Of a stretch of DNA of 64,000 nucleotides, positions 22,419-33,406 are shown one piece after another. The position numbers and the translations under genes were made by a program. Numbering within the stretch: position 1 is the stretch's first letter; each line of letters starts with the position of its first letter. Source of the DNA: Scalesia atractyloides (lineage: Eukaryota > Streptophyta > Magnoliopsida > Asterales > Asteraceae); NCBI GenBank assembly GCA_947069175.1, contig CAMTDV010000007.1, positions 51,913,681 through 51,977,680 of the forward strand. The letters are read 5' to 3'. The notes below the pieces were generated by a model that was not told where the DNA came from, did no database searches, and saw only the letters and a list, made by a program, of their open reading frames with translations.

Positions 22419-24740
22419 ATTTTTACGAACTTGAACGATTTTATTGGTGACCCATATTATATTATATCCGTTATCACACCCGTTTATGTACAATGTATCT
22501 ACAATTTGTGCTTTGTAACATATTTATACAAACATTAACATATCATCAAACATCATAGTGCACGTATTCCACCATCTTATATATTTTACCATTTTTAAAG
22601 AATTTTATACATGCAATAACTTCGCAAGTTAACCTATGTGTAATTTTCATGCTTTGACAAATAAGTTGCATTTTAACGTGTCTTTTAACGAAACTATTGT
22701 TTTAATCATACAAGTATACATGCATAGTCCTAGATCCTACTATCATGTTAACACTCATCATTCCACATATTACATACCAATATTCCCATATCACATCTCA
22801 TCATTCAAGAATACACTCGAACAATCCATTTTCGCGTACATCTAAATATGCGTATTTTTAACGTTTCATTAACGTTTTTAGGCGTCGAAAGTTACGTATG
22901 ACTAGCCAAACACCATTGATACTTAATATAAGTTTAAATACTTATATTTTCATGAAAGTATCATTTTATAACATGATCTAAATCAGTTTTGTAAAAATCA
23001 CTTTAAAAGCCGTTTTTTACCGTTTTTAACGCATTGTCTTCTACCAACTTTGCTATGACCATCCCAAGTCATCATGACTTCATATTTTAATACAATATAT
23101 GTTATTTACTGAATAAAATGGTGCTAATAATCATATTAGTGCAGATTTCATGTAAGCCATAAAAATCATACAATTTCATCCATTTTACTACTTTTTAAGC
23201 CTCATGTACAATATGCAAGACTATCAAACTTATGACACATCTCTGTATCATTAAATCAAATCATTTATCTTCATATTAACATGCATACAACCTAATTTAA
23301 TTCATTTTTGATATATCATATCATTTCATCACCAAATCACCTTCATATCATCATCTAATCATCACTAACACTAATGTACAAGTACTTAATGCATGATCAT
23401 CATTTCTTCATTATCCAACAACTTAAATGCATACAACATACATTTAATATAACTTCCAAATAATCCAAGACATCATCTTCATTAATATCATTCATCTAAT
23501 CATCATAACATCAATGCATGTAACATTTATCAACTAATGAACAAACCCATATGTACATATATACATATATGACGCATGCACATATGTCCAAACATCAACT
23601 TTTCATTCCTTTCATCTTATTCATTCATACTTTCACACAAATCCACTTTGATCATACATGCGATCACTTTTCAAGAATCCTTTTAATCAAAACTCAACTT
23701 TAAAACAAAATACAAACACTAACCCACACGCTCACACTCACGGCCATACACACACACGTATTCACTTCTATTATTATTTTGATAAGATCATTTTGTTGTT
23801 TACTTTTCAAGAGTTGTGAAGAATCCAAATATTTGAGAAACATGCTATCATCACCATCATCAGAAACAAGTTTAAAAATGGTAAATGGGTTTATATCATC
23901 CAAGATCAAAAATTGGGTTTTGATGAGATTTTTAACGAATACAAGCTTGTTCCTCCTTGAAATAACCTTTAAATCTTCAAACAAGATTGGAACCAACTTG
24001 GAAAGACCTTGAATCTTCAAGTTTTGAATGAAAAATAACAATGGAGGTGATGGGGTGGGGTGTTTGACCGAGAGAGGGAGAGGTAAGAGAGAGTGTTTTG
24101 ATGTGTGTGTAAGATTTGAGTTTTAAAAAAGTTGAAATGATTAGGGTGGAAAAGTTTGGGTGACACTTGTAGGTTTAGGGTGTTGGTGGACACCCCTATG
24201 TGCCGCCACCACTATCTATACACACATACATTTCATATACATACACATATATAGATTAAATACATGCATAAACAGGTGTTTAGCTGATTACAAGGTATCT
24301 TATTCCGTGTTTTATTTGCGTTTTAAGGTGTTGTAAATTATTTTTATCATTCTAAAAAATTAACTCACCATAATATTGTCAACAATATATTATTTGCCTT
24401 GACTGGCATTGTTGTTTAAATTTTGTAAGATATGCGCGATATTGCGTACTACACGATTAAAATCACAAACAGTGTTTTAAGCATTTTACTTAAATTTTTC
24501 TCACGGAAATGATTAAAATTTGCCTTTTAATCATAACGGAATATTTTTAGTATTTTAACATTAATCGGGCGGCCACCGATGTTTGTTTCGCATTCTTTTC
24601 GTGAGAATAAGTTCTATTCTAAATAAAGTCTGGACTTGCCAACACATCAAATACCATTAATAACATCAAATAATGCCTTTATTCATAATTAACACGTGTT
24701 ACACTAGTACAGTATAGCCTCTAAATAGCCAGGTGTCACA

Positions 24741-25367
24741 GGTTCTTCTCATAACCACCCTCCATCGTGATAATAAGTATGTATTTTTTCTAGAGAGAAA
24801 GGAAATAAGTTTGTGTTAAGAATGAGAGAACAGAAATCACATCCTTAAACCTTTAGTGAAGGCTAGTATTTATAGCCGAAAGGTTGGAGAAGGAGGAGGA
24901 TAATTGGGCGAGAAGTCATTATTAAGGAATATCCATTTGGTCTCCTATGTCGTGGTAGCTAATGCATGCAGAGGTGGGAGTACGGTCACGTGCCGTGATT
25001 GGCTACACTTCACTTTCCGGAGTACTTGTTGTCTTGTCTACCCCCATCCGTTAGTGTAGATTAATGAGGAGTGAAATGGCATACACTGATTGGTCACATG
25101 TCACTATTGTTTGTACTGTTTGTTTTCTGTACGATTGAGCATCGTGGAGATCTTCAGGTACAGTAGCTGGCAAACGTTGATTGACTACACATTTCTTTCA
25201 CCTTGTACTATGTGTCTCCTCTGTGCAGGTCTAGTTGCACGCGGGAGTAGCCCGCAATGGAACGTTGGAGCTAGCTGAGTGTTTTTTCGGTTAAGTATGG
25301 GTATGGTCCTGCGTGCACAGGGACTTGGTCTTGGCCCGTGCGACAATTTTGGTACCATACCCCTACA
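24741..25367 (-). mobile_element. Partial LTR of family SL
   Basis: The LTR strand starts TGTAGGGGTATGGTACC at 25367. It has CACGTG at 24987-24992, a TATA box at 24866-24875 and the 'catcgtgataataagtat' block near 24,763. It then stops where the L1 LTR begins. It is 627 bp against about 1 kb for full copies, so part of the LTR is missing, mostly from its 5' half and its last ~100 bp. Confidence 0.75.
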
Positions 25368-26333
25368 ATCACGTCTTGAATCTAGGTAGAAGTATTTTGG
25401 TCAACATTCCGAAATATATTTGAATAAAATAAATTTGTATTCAAAATAAAGTTTTTTTTTTTCTTAAACAACCTTAACAGGTGTTTGGATCAAACACTTC
25501 ATGACTTAACAAGATCATGAAACCAGTAACTACAAGACAATGCGAAGTTCTTATTTTTTATTATGAATTGTTTTATCGTTTTTTATTAAATCAATGAAAA
25601 TATTTAGTTACACTTGCCTTTACTTTTTATTGTCAGGTTTAAAATTAGTAAATATTATTTGTTCTAAAAATTAATCAGAAAAGTTGAACGGTGAGATCAT
25701 TATACAGTGATTATAGTGATGATTATAACATAGTTGGAATATTATTATATGATGATTATACATATTGAGTGATGATTACAACATAGTTGGATGATGAAGG
25801 AAGGATGGTAACGGCGTTATGTGGTGACATAAACTTGTAAAAGAAAACTAATGAAAATAACGCATTACCTTACATTTAAATTCTATGTACACTCCATCAT
25901 TGAAAACGATCAAAGAAATACTGCAAATATCTCGCAACAGCAGTGACCTTCATATACATCGACAATGCAATGACAGATAGAAAGAGGATTGTGTGGAGAA
26001 AAATGAGAAAGCATTAAATATGCATTATTTAGTAGTATATTATTATTTAATTAATATTCAATTAAAATAAAAAAGAAGTTAATATACAAAGATCAATAAA
26101 CATTTTTCATACAATATTTCCAAAAATGATGCATGATTAGAACCATCAGGCCTGTTTTAGTTTTGCAAACACAACCATATACAATACCAGAAACATAGTT
26201 TTAAATTCTACAAGAACAGTTTTTTTAGTGTTTTACAATGGAAAAAATTTCACAGTTTTGTGTGTTTTAGGCTAAGGATGTCACTGGGAAACTTTCCCAT
26301 CAACCCTCGGCCTCGGGCCGGGCCAGACCGCTA
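25368..26333. other. Intergenic DNA downstream of the transporter gene
   Basis: AT-rich, with the word 'gatgattata' repeated near 25,720-25,800. No coding potential. The first ~200 bp next to 26,334 would hold the transporter's 3' untranslated region and poly(A) signals. AATAAA-like words exist, but none is clearly in position. Confidence 0.45.
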
Positions 26334-26810
26334 TCAATGGCCATTAGACACCGCCATCGACTTCTTCGACTTCCGGTTCGTGTAAATGTTGGAATATAAA
26401 GCTTTGTTCTAATAGCCAACCACACATCCAAAACGAATCCGACCACACACAACGATCCCCATTACTGTAAACACAAGGCGGTAACAATGTGCACCGATGC
26501 AGGTGTTGGCCACCACCAGCCGTGGGAGTAGCCTCCGCGTCATACAAGTATCCGCAAGCAAGCCGGAAAAGAGGAAGGACCCGAGTGGGAGGTTGAGGAT
26601 GATGATGTTGTACATGAGCCCGTAGTATTTGAGCCCAAACATTTCGAGGTGGTCGGGACTGTGATGGCGAGGCGGACCCCGTAGCATATTCCGACTACTA
26701 TTGCCCCGATGTAGAGTGAGCCCGGCATGGCTATGGCCATCAGGACATAGCCCACTGCCATTAGAATTTGAGATGCTGCATTCCATACAGGTCTTGGTGT
26801 TCCAGCTTTC

Positions 26811-28794
26811 CTGTAATTGAAGGAGAACATATTTTAGCATAAAAACTAAAATTACTTTCAAAAGATATACATTTTGAGTTTTGAGGTCAAAATTTTATTA
26901 TTTATTAACTTAGTATATATTAATATATTTATACAGATTATAATTTTTTTACTACATATTTATAATAATAATTTTAAACATTTAACATAATATATTATAT
27001 TAAGTTATTCCAGTTTTAATACGGTTTTTTCACTCATCATTTTACTTGTTTACATGCTTACTTTTCAATTATGACTTTTTAGATGGCTAAAAAGTATCGG
27101 AAAAAACCGTAGGATATCCCATGCTATGTACGGCTAAGTTTGACTGAACTCCTTCTTTTAATGCATTCTTAATTCATCACCTCCACCCCCTCCCCACCCA
27201 CCAACCAGCGACCAAAATAGGAAAGAGGGTAGAAGTTGCAATCGTGTATTAAGTAATTCAACAAGGATTATACACATTGACTTTGAAAAGGGAAACATCT
27301 TAAATTCAAGTCCCACAGACGACACAATTTAAAAGAAATATGTTGTTTTCAAAAAAAGAAAAAATTTATGGGCCCCACAAATATCTCATGCTTTCTTATT
27401 ACCTAAAGTCATGTACTTCCTAAACGGTTAAGGGTTAAAAAAGTACAAGAGACATTCTATGAAGAAAACTAAAAGCCGGGGAACTAAAGGTATGTAAATG
27501 GCCTAAAAAAAAAAAAAAAAAACCACTGTTAACCTTGCTGGCAAGGAAGGCAACACAGAATTTTTTTAAATAGTCAAAAGGGTACCTTGCAAGAGACTTA
27601 AAACAACTTCTAAGAAAACATATACACCACTTGAGACCTTGATCCAACATTATTATTTCTTGAAATCTATGGTTTCCTTAATAACTAAGCAAACGGTAGG
27701 ACATTAGATACGGTTACCATAATCTGATTAGACTAAATGGGTTGCTTGTTGGTTTCTAGGCCCCTACCCCACCCCAAACCCCCTTCCCTAAGTATTGGAA
27801 ATAACGGAAACCTTCTTGGCTTCCTTCACTTGGACCATTTGTTTTGTGGTCCTACTCTTAAATATCTTCAATACAATAAAAAATGTACTAGAGAACCAAC
27901 TTTTTCAAAATCAATTATTCTTCCAAAAGTCCCAAACCAGAACCAATTCTTTTAGCGGAACTTGTTTGTTGATTCAACTAAAAATAACCCGAACCTATTT
28001 ATACTAAATGACTCATAATCTTCTAGAAAAATTCATCATCGTGGACTTAACACCTTCGATGACTCGATCTGATAGGGCTCAGAGAACAAAAAGTATAGAT
28101 GTTTTGGATCTTAAAAACGCTAATAACACCTAGCGTAAATTTGAACCGGAACCAGACACATAATGCGACACCCATAGAAACGACTGGTTTAGGTGAGATT
28201 AAGATTGTTGCAGTCGATGTGTTTAAAGGTTTTTTGGACCAGGCCCTTTTTAGGGTCGTGTGATCCATATACAAAGTGAACCCACACCCACTTGCACGCA
28301 TGGTAGAATAACTAATATTAGTTAAATGCACAAGACTCCATATAATATTATAAATTAACTTTTCGTGTAAATATTATATTAAAAGCGGCTTTTCATAGGC
28401 CATCTTTGTGGTAAAGTCGTAAATCTTTTTTAAAAGTATTTTGGCAGTTAATATATGAAGAGCCTGCCCTTGTTCTACCTAAAGAACAAATTTATAAAAA
28501 AAAATATTTGGAGACAAAAACCATGTTGACTATGTTTTCTACTTAAATATTTATATATAAATTATTTATATATATGATTATCGTTCTCAACATAAAACTA
28601 TTTGATTTTATATTAGGAGTCCCCATTAAAGAGTTCTCAAAAGGGTTAAACGAAAAAATATATTAAATTGTTTTTATTAATATTCATCAAACGATTTATT
28701 ATCATTATGATAATAATTATTCTTGAAATCCTTTTAGTATTAGTTATTTTTAATAAAAAAAACAATAACCTAAAACCTTTAATTAAAAATTTAC
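26811..28794 (-). other. Most of transporter intron 2
   Basis: AT-rich intron sequence. 27,520-27,640 is shared with the relic gene copy at 13,675-13,830. A poly(A) run lies at 27,508-27,523. No other gene was found inside. Confidence 0.55.
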
Positions 28795-29080
28795 GTAAAA
28801 CGGAACACTAAACCGTATCTGTAACCGGACAAAAACCCAACCGTATTGTGAATTAAGTTTTTAGTTCGGTTTCCAACCGTATCCAAAATGCGTATTGAAA
28901 CTAAACCGAATTCAATCGAATAATAACCGGTTTTATCAGATAACCAAACCGAATGATAGCTGGTTTAATTGATTAAATTCAGTTTAGTTTGACAGATATA
29001 TTATTTGGTACGGTTCGGTTTTTGGTTAAGAAAAAACAAATAAATTCAAAATCGGAATCAAATAAACCGATTAACACCCT
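28795..29080. repeat. Non-autonomous hAT-like repeat in transporter intron 2
   Basis: Dense AACCGAA/TTCGGTT words and a right edge 'accgattaacaccct', the terminal phrase of a common plant hAT MITE group. The left terminal repeat was not found. It lies in the 2.3-kb second intron, close to the donor site. Confidence 0.45.
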
Positions 29081-29109
29081 ATGTTTGAGAAGAGAATTTA
29101 GAAACTTAC

Positions 29110-29957
29110 TTCATGAAATACTCTGAAATCGACCCGGATCCGATCCGTCCGAAAAACCCGCAAATACTCGTCAACGAAATGAAGATAGACACGTCAGCAT
29201 AACCAACCGCTAAACCCATTTGAGCCATATTATTCTGAACCGCTAGACCGGTACCCACACCACACAGAAACGATATAAACAATATCCAAAAATCAACCGT
29301 TTTCAACGCCTCAACCACCGTGTGTTCTTCTCCGATCACCGGCGGCCTCTTCTCCACCACCTCCTTCACCTCCTCCGTCACAATAACCGCCTCAGATACG
29401 GTTTCTTCCGCAACAAGCAACGGTTCCGTCACTTCCGTAACGGTTTTCGCGGTTGCTTCAACGTCTAGGGTTTTCAGATCTGACCGGATTAGGTTTTGGA
29501 CGGCGAGATAAGCCGGAACGGCGATCGGAGAAGCTAATAATATGAGTAATACGATGCAGAAGATTCGAGAAAGTGTGGTGCCGTGTTCGCCGGTGATGTC
29601 GAAGACTAAGAGGTAAACGGCGATGACGACGGCGACGCCGTTAAAGATATTGAAGTAGCGGGATTCGGATTTTTCTTCTGCGGCGCTGGAGGATGGAGGA
29701 ACTTCGCGGAGGAAGACGATGGCGGTGAGGCAGACGATGAACGGGACGACGGTTAGCATGAGGAGGAAACGTGCTGGATCGTTGTTGAAGAGAGCGGTGC
29801 AGATGTCGGTGAAGATGGCGGAGCTTAAGCCGAGATAGCCTTTCAGGATTCCGGTTACTGGTCCTCTGTTTTTCCGGAAGTTGCGAATGCAGGTGACGAG
29901 AATTGCTGTGTTCATCCAGGTTGTACTGTTTCCTCCCATACATAGAAATATACACAT
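29110..29957 (-). CDS. Transporter exon 2, fully open
   Basis: 848 bp, phase 0 to phase 2, opening with MCIFLCMGGNSTTWMNTA directly after the acceptor TTCACAG and closing GSISEYFM before the donor GTAAGT. It carries the family signature NRGPVTGILKGYLGLS, then four to five hydrophobic helices and an acidic cytoplasmic loop rich in E, V and T (about residues 165-225 of the exon). Next come VDFWILFISFLCGVGTGLAV and GFFGRIGSGS. It has no stop or frameshift, in contrast to exons 1 and 3. The long glutamate-rich loop between the two halves is typical of this group. Confidence 0.9.
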
Positions 29958-30119
29958 CTGTGAAGATACACAATTCAAATTAGTTGAATGCAATCAAGGT
30001 GTTCGATAAAATGCATGAATCAAGTAGGCAAGCACGTCTGGTTTGTTAGATTGCACACCAAGCGTTCCACAAATACTCGTAAATCAAAGAGGCTTTAATT
30101 ACTATTAGACGGCATGCAC

Positions 30120-30270
30120 CTCAAGTGTTCGACGAAACATATCTGGTTTTTTAAAAGTGCACACCAACTGTTTGATGAAATACGTCTCGTTTTTTGAAGT
30201 GCATACCAAATGTTCGACGAAATACGTGTGGTTTATTAAAGTGCATACCGAGTGTTTGATGAAATGCATG
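30120..30270. repeat. ~40-bp degenerate tandem repeat in transporter intron 1
   Basis: Three to four units of the form 'gttcgacgaaatacgtctgg' plus 'ttttttaaagtgcataccaa', with earlier degenerate units from about 30,000. It fills much of the 348-bp first intron. Confidence 0.75.
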
Positions 30271-30726
30271 AACTAAACGAGTTTAAAATTTTAAATGATA
30301 ATAACCTGCCAGTAAGGGAGAGGTTGGATTCTCTGGCTAACAATGAGCCATTGGACGCCATACCCAATGATACCTTCGATCGAACCAATGAGGAGGAGAA
30401 CCGGGGTGAAATCCGGTCGGAAGCGAGACCGGCGAGGAGACCAAAAGCTTTTCCGACGTCTTTAGCAACCGAAAGGTTGTTAAGTTCGAGCTGAGTGAGA
30501 GCCATTAGCGACTTAAGGGCGTCGGAATAGTTGGAGAAAGTGTAGTTGTTGCCGGCGATGGCTTGGACCCAAACGGCCGTGACGAAGCCGATCCATTTTC
30601 CGGCAGGGGATGAAGGTGATATCAAGAAACCCATTTGGGTTTTTGTTTCAAGAAGAGGAATTTGATATTTTGGGGATCTTGGAATTTTGAAAGGAATTTA
30701 TGGTGAATTGTTTGCAAAAGTGAAGG

Positions 30727-30735
30727 GTTTAAATA
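30727..30735 (-). promoter_or_regulatory. Candidate TATA box of the transporter gene
   Basis: TATTTAAAC on the minus strand, about 95 bp upstream of the ATG at 30634, followed by a C/A-rich leader. Plausible spacing, no other support. Confidence 0.4.
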
Positions 30736-30899
30736 ATGCGATTTTGGTGTGTGTTTGATAGAATAATAATCGTGTATACCATTGACGTCAACGATGGGAA
30801 AACTATTGTCTGGTAATGTAATGTCGACTGCAACTCTGCAATGGTTTAGAATGGATATACAACTGGCTATGCATGGGGTACAAGTGTACACCTAATTAT

Positions 30900-33069
30900 T
30901 TTATTGTGAAGCATAAGCTGGATGTAGAAAGAGAAAATAACTACCAAAAAGATGACAAAAATTTGAACATAAATAGATGACAAATAAAAGAATAGTTAGA
31001 CTTTTCTTTTTTAGTTTTTTTAAGTTTTTAAGCAGTTTTTTTAGATTTTACAAAATTCGACCTAATAAAAAATAGTAAATTATGGTTCATGTGTTTTATT
31101 ATTGGATTTGTTTTACAAAAAGTACAAAAGATTATATCCCCTTAAGGTTGTTTTTTTAAGTGGACAAGCGTTTGTTTTTCTATATTAAGTTTTCGAAAAG
31201 ACTATTTTACTTAAAAAATACCCAACCCTCCGCCATTTGGGTACTACGAAGACAGTGATTATAGGACTCGAACTACATATTGGTGACGCATATAGTGTTG
31301 AGTATGGTAAATAAGATCCTTGGTATACTGAGTGTAACAAACAAATCATTGCACATACCTTGAGGGTTTGGGTTTGGCATGTGTGACGATCAACAAAATG
31401 AGATTCCCCTTGTGGTTATAGCTTAACAATGTAAAAACCATGGCAAATCATGTGGGATTATCATGATCATGATAAAGAGAGGAAAGTTTAAAGAGTTAAA
31501 TATCTTTACTTAAATGATGGTTTTGGCTTTGTCTTAATTCCCCTTTGGTTGAGTATTACACTATTACCATATTGGGTAATCCACTATTGTATGACCATTT
31601 CAATTCTGAAATAAAAGAAGGCTTTTACGGAAAGTCTCATTGTTCAGCACCTTGACAAATGAGTTACAAAAAAGTAGCATCATTTACAAAATCTTGTGTG
31701 ATTTCAAAATTTTGTAGAGGATTTGGTTGATCTTCGACGGAAAGATGACGGACGGTCCACTGTTGGACCATGGACGACTGTTCATGTTGTTAATTGATCA
31801 TCAAATATTTTGGTTCTTGATCTCTCACTTGTTGAATTACAGGTTGATTTTAATATACGAGTCATATTTTATTAACACATAAGTATAGGTATAGATTGTT
31901 CATATTAATATATTATCAAAATAAATCTTTTAAAGTAAGCAATTAAGCATCTATACATAGATATGGTATGTTTTGAGATTAAATCCATACATTAACTACA
32001 TGATCCTGGAGTAGATGTAAAAGCAAGTATAATAATCTATTTGGATTGATTAGTGATTGAGAAAATGGTAAGAAAATGAAAGTAAAAAACAAACATTAAT
32101 TTGATAGTGTCTACGTTACGTGGATTATATATAGTTTGTCTGAGTCATGAACCCAAATTTCTTTATCTAGTATCACCATGAATCCATTTAGGTATCTATT
32201 TCTATGTTTTCATAATGTGATGCATATTCTTAATTTCTGATATCATCTTTTATGTACACGGCAGCATTTTTATATAATTTAAGTTCCCCTTTTGGCAATT
32301 TTTTACTAAATAGAGGATAAAGTCATTTAGATAACTAAGTACTGGATTTTAAGTGATTTTAAGAGACACACACAAAAAAAAAAAAAAAACTGTTATGTTT
32401 TTATATAATATTATCTCACCATTCAAATACTTTCAAATACTTTTAATTCGGTTTTTGAATTTAAAGGAAAATCACTTCAGTTAGTTTTACCATGTGTTAT
32501 ATATCAGCAATAAAAACGTAAAAGTCAACATCCATATAATATTTGTCCGCGTAAAATAAACGAAAATTATTAATTTTACAATTTTGCAAAGAATGATAAA
32601 AACATGCTTACTTTGAAAAATCCTTAATATTTTATAGGTGAGTGTATAAAGTACTTTATGAAAAAGCATATCTTGAAAATTTTATTAAGGAAAACATGTT
32701 TGAAGTGATACTATGGTATCGATTAATAACTAAATAAAGAAAAAGTATGGAGAAATATAAATAAAATCATCTAAACGTGTGTTTTGTGGTTATTAGCTAT
32801 CTTCTTTCTTCTTCAACTCGAGAATCAAAGAAACGTTAACGTGACGCTTTTCAGTTCAACCGGAGAAGATGAAAAAGAAAAAAAAAATATAACTTATTAC
32901 TACATTCGGCAATTATCATACTCCTCGAATAAATGGATTGGGTATTTTGTTACATATGTAGTAGAATTAGAATCACTAAAATTATGCAACGTGTGAAATT
33001 CATTTACCCTTTTACGTCATCTATAATGGTTAATATCAAAAAATTTATTAAAAACTCTTTTTTATTTCA
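30900..33069. other. Intergenic AT-rich DNA, no gene seen
   Basis: Upstream of the transporter gene. Homopolymer T and A runs and no supported frame. A run of A after 'cacacac' lies at 32,366-32,389. Confidence 0.5.
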
Positions 33070-33406
33070 GAGCATTCACATCCTCTCTGTCGTGTTCTAT
33101 CGTATAATTTAACTAAAATCATACTTTAAAAAAATAATTCTTACTTTATAAAACCTCTCACATCTTATCCAACATTTCATCTTTATCTTACTCACAAACA
33201 TTTTTTACTATATTTATCATTTTTACACACTTACAATAATTTGATAGAAGATGAATAGTAGTTTTGTATATGTGAAAAACTAGTGAAGCAATTTTTCTAT
33301 GTATGGGGTGATATAAAGAAATGATGGATGGGATGTAATGAGTTTTTAGTAGATTTTTTTTTAATTATTTTAAAGATAAGGGTTGATGGATGAAATGTGA
33401 ATGCTC
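33070..33406. mobile_element. 337-bp MITE with GAGCATTCACAT ends
   Basis: The left end GAGCATTCACATCC pairs with the right end, complement GAGCATTCACATTTC. The interior is AT-rich and non-coding. The flanks TTATTTCA and TTATCCAC share only TTAT, so the target duplication is unclear. A related 'gaatgctct' end occurs near 34,357. Confidence 0.65.

Larger units (their letters stand above)
20350..24740 (-). mobile_element. L1-type gypsy LTR, minus strand, interrupted by an SL LTR
   Basis: On the minus strand it begins TGTGACACCTGGC at 24740. A CT-rich leader follows (about 24,110-23,750), then the AT tract (22,386-22,417), and blocks that match 1-1,740 in inverted order. The last ~280 bp, with the GTGTGACA end, is missing at the left, where the short insertion at 20,240-20,345 lies. 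The SL solo LTR (20,832-21,799) sits inside it. The flanks of that insertion join cleanly when compared with the uninterrupted copy near 1,140-1,260. No coding domains. The 113-residue frame at 23,700-24,041 is LTR leader read as protein. Confidence 0.7.
26334..30634 (-). pseudogene. Nodulin-like / major facilitator superfamily transporter gene, three exons, frame broken
   Basis: A membrane transporter of the plant nodulin-like MFS group (AT2G16660/AT4G34950-like by recall), with an expected ~12 membrane helices; the substrate is not established. Exon 1 (30306-30634) starts MGFLISPSSPAGKW and carries AVWVQAIAGNNYTFSNYSDA and GKAFGLLAGLASDRIS. Exon 2 is 29110-29957. Exon 3 (26334-26810) starts KAGTPRPVWNAASQILMAVG and ends SKKSMAVSNGH plus TGA. 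Introns are GT-AG: 29958-30305 and 26811-29109. One base is missing after DRIS in exon 1. Exon 3 has at least four small indels (near VPTTS, after FSGLLA, at GGGNTC and in the last helix). Total exon length of 1,654 bp fits a ~551-residue protein. It is either a recent pseudogene or a working gene with assembly indels. Confidence 0.85.

Noticed and set aside
23700..24041. 113-residue minus-strand frame
   Set aside because: Lies in the leader of the L1 LTR, overlapped by a similar-sized plus-strand frame; no domain.
29320..29973. Frames overlapping transporter exon 2 in other frames
   Set aside because: The exon-2 frame on the minus strand has clear family motifs and helices; the others are GC-rich shadows.
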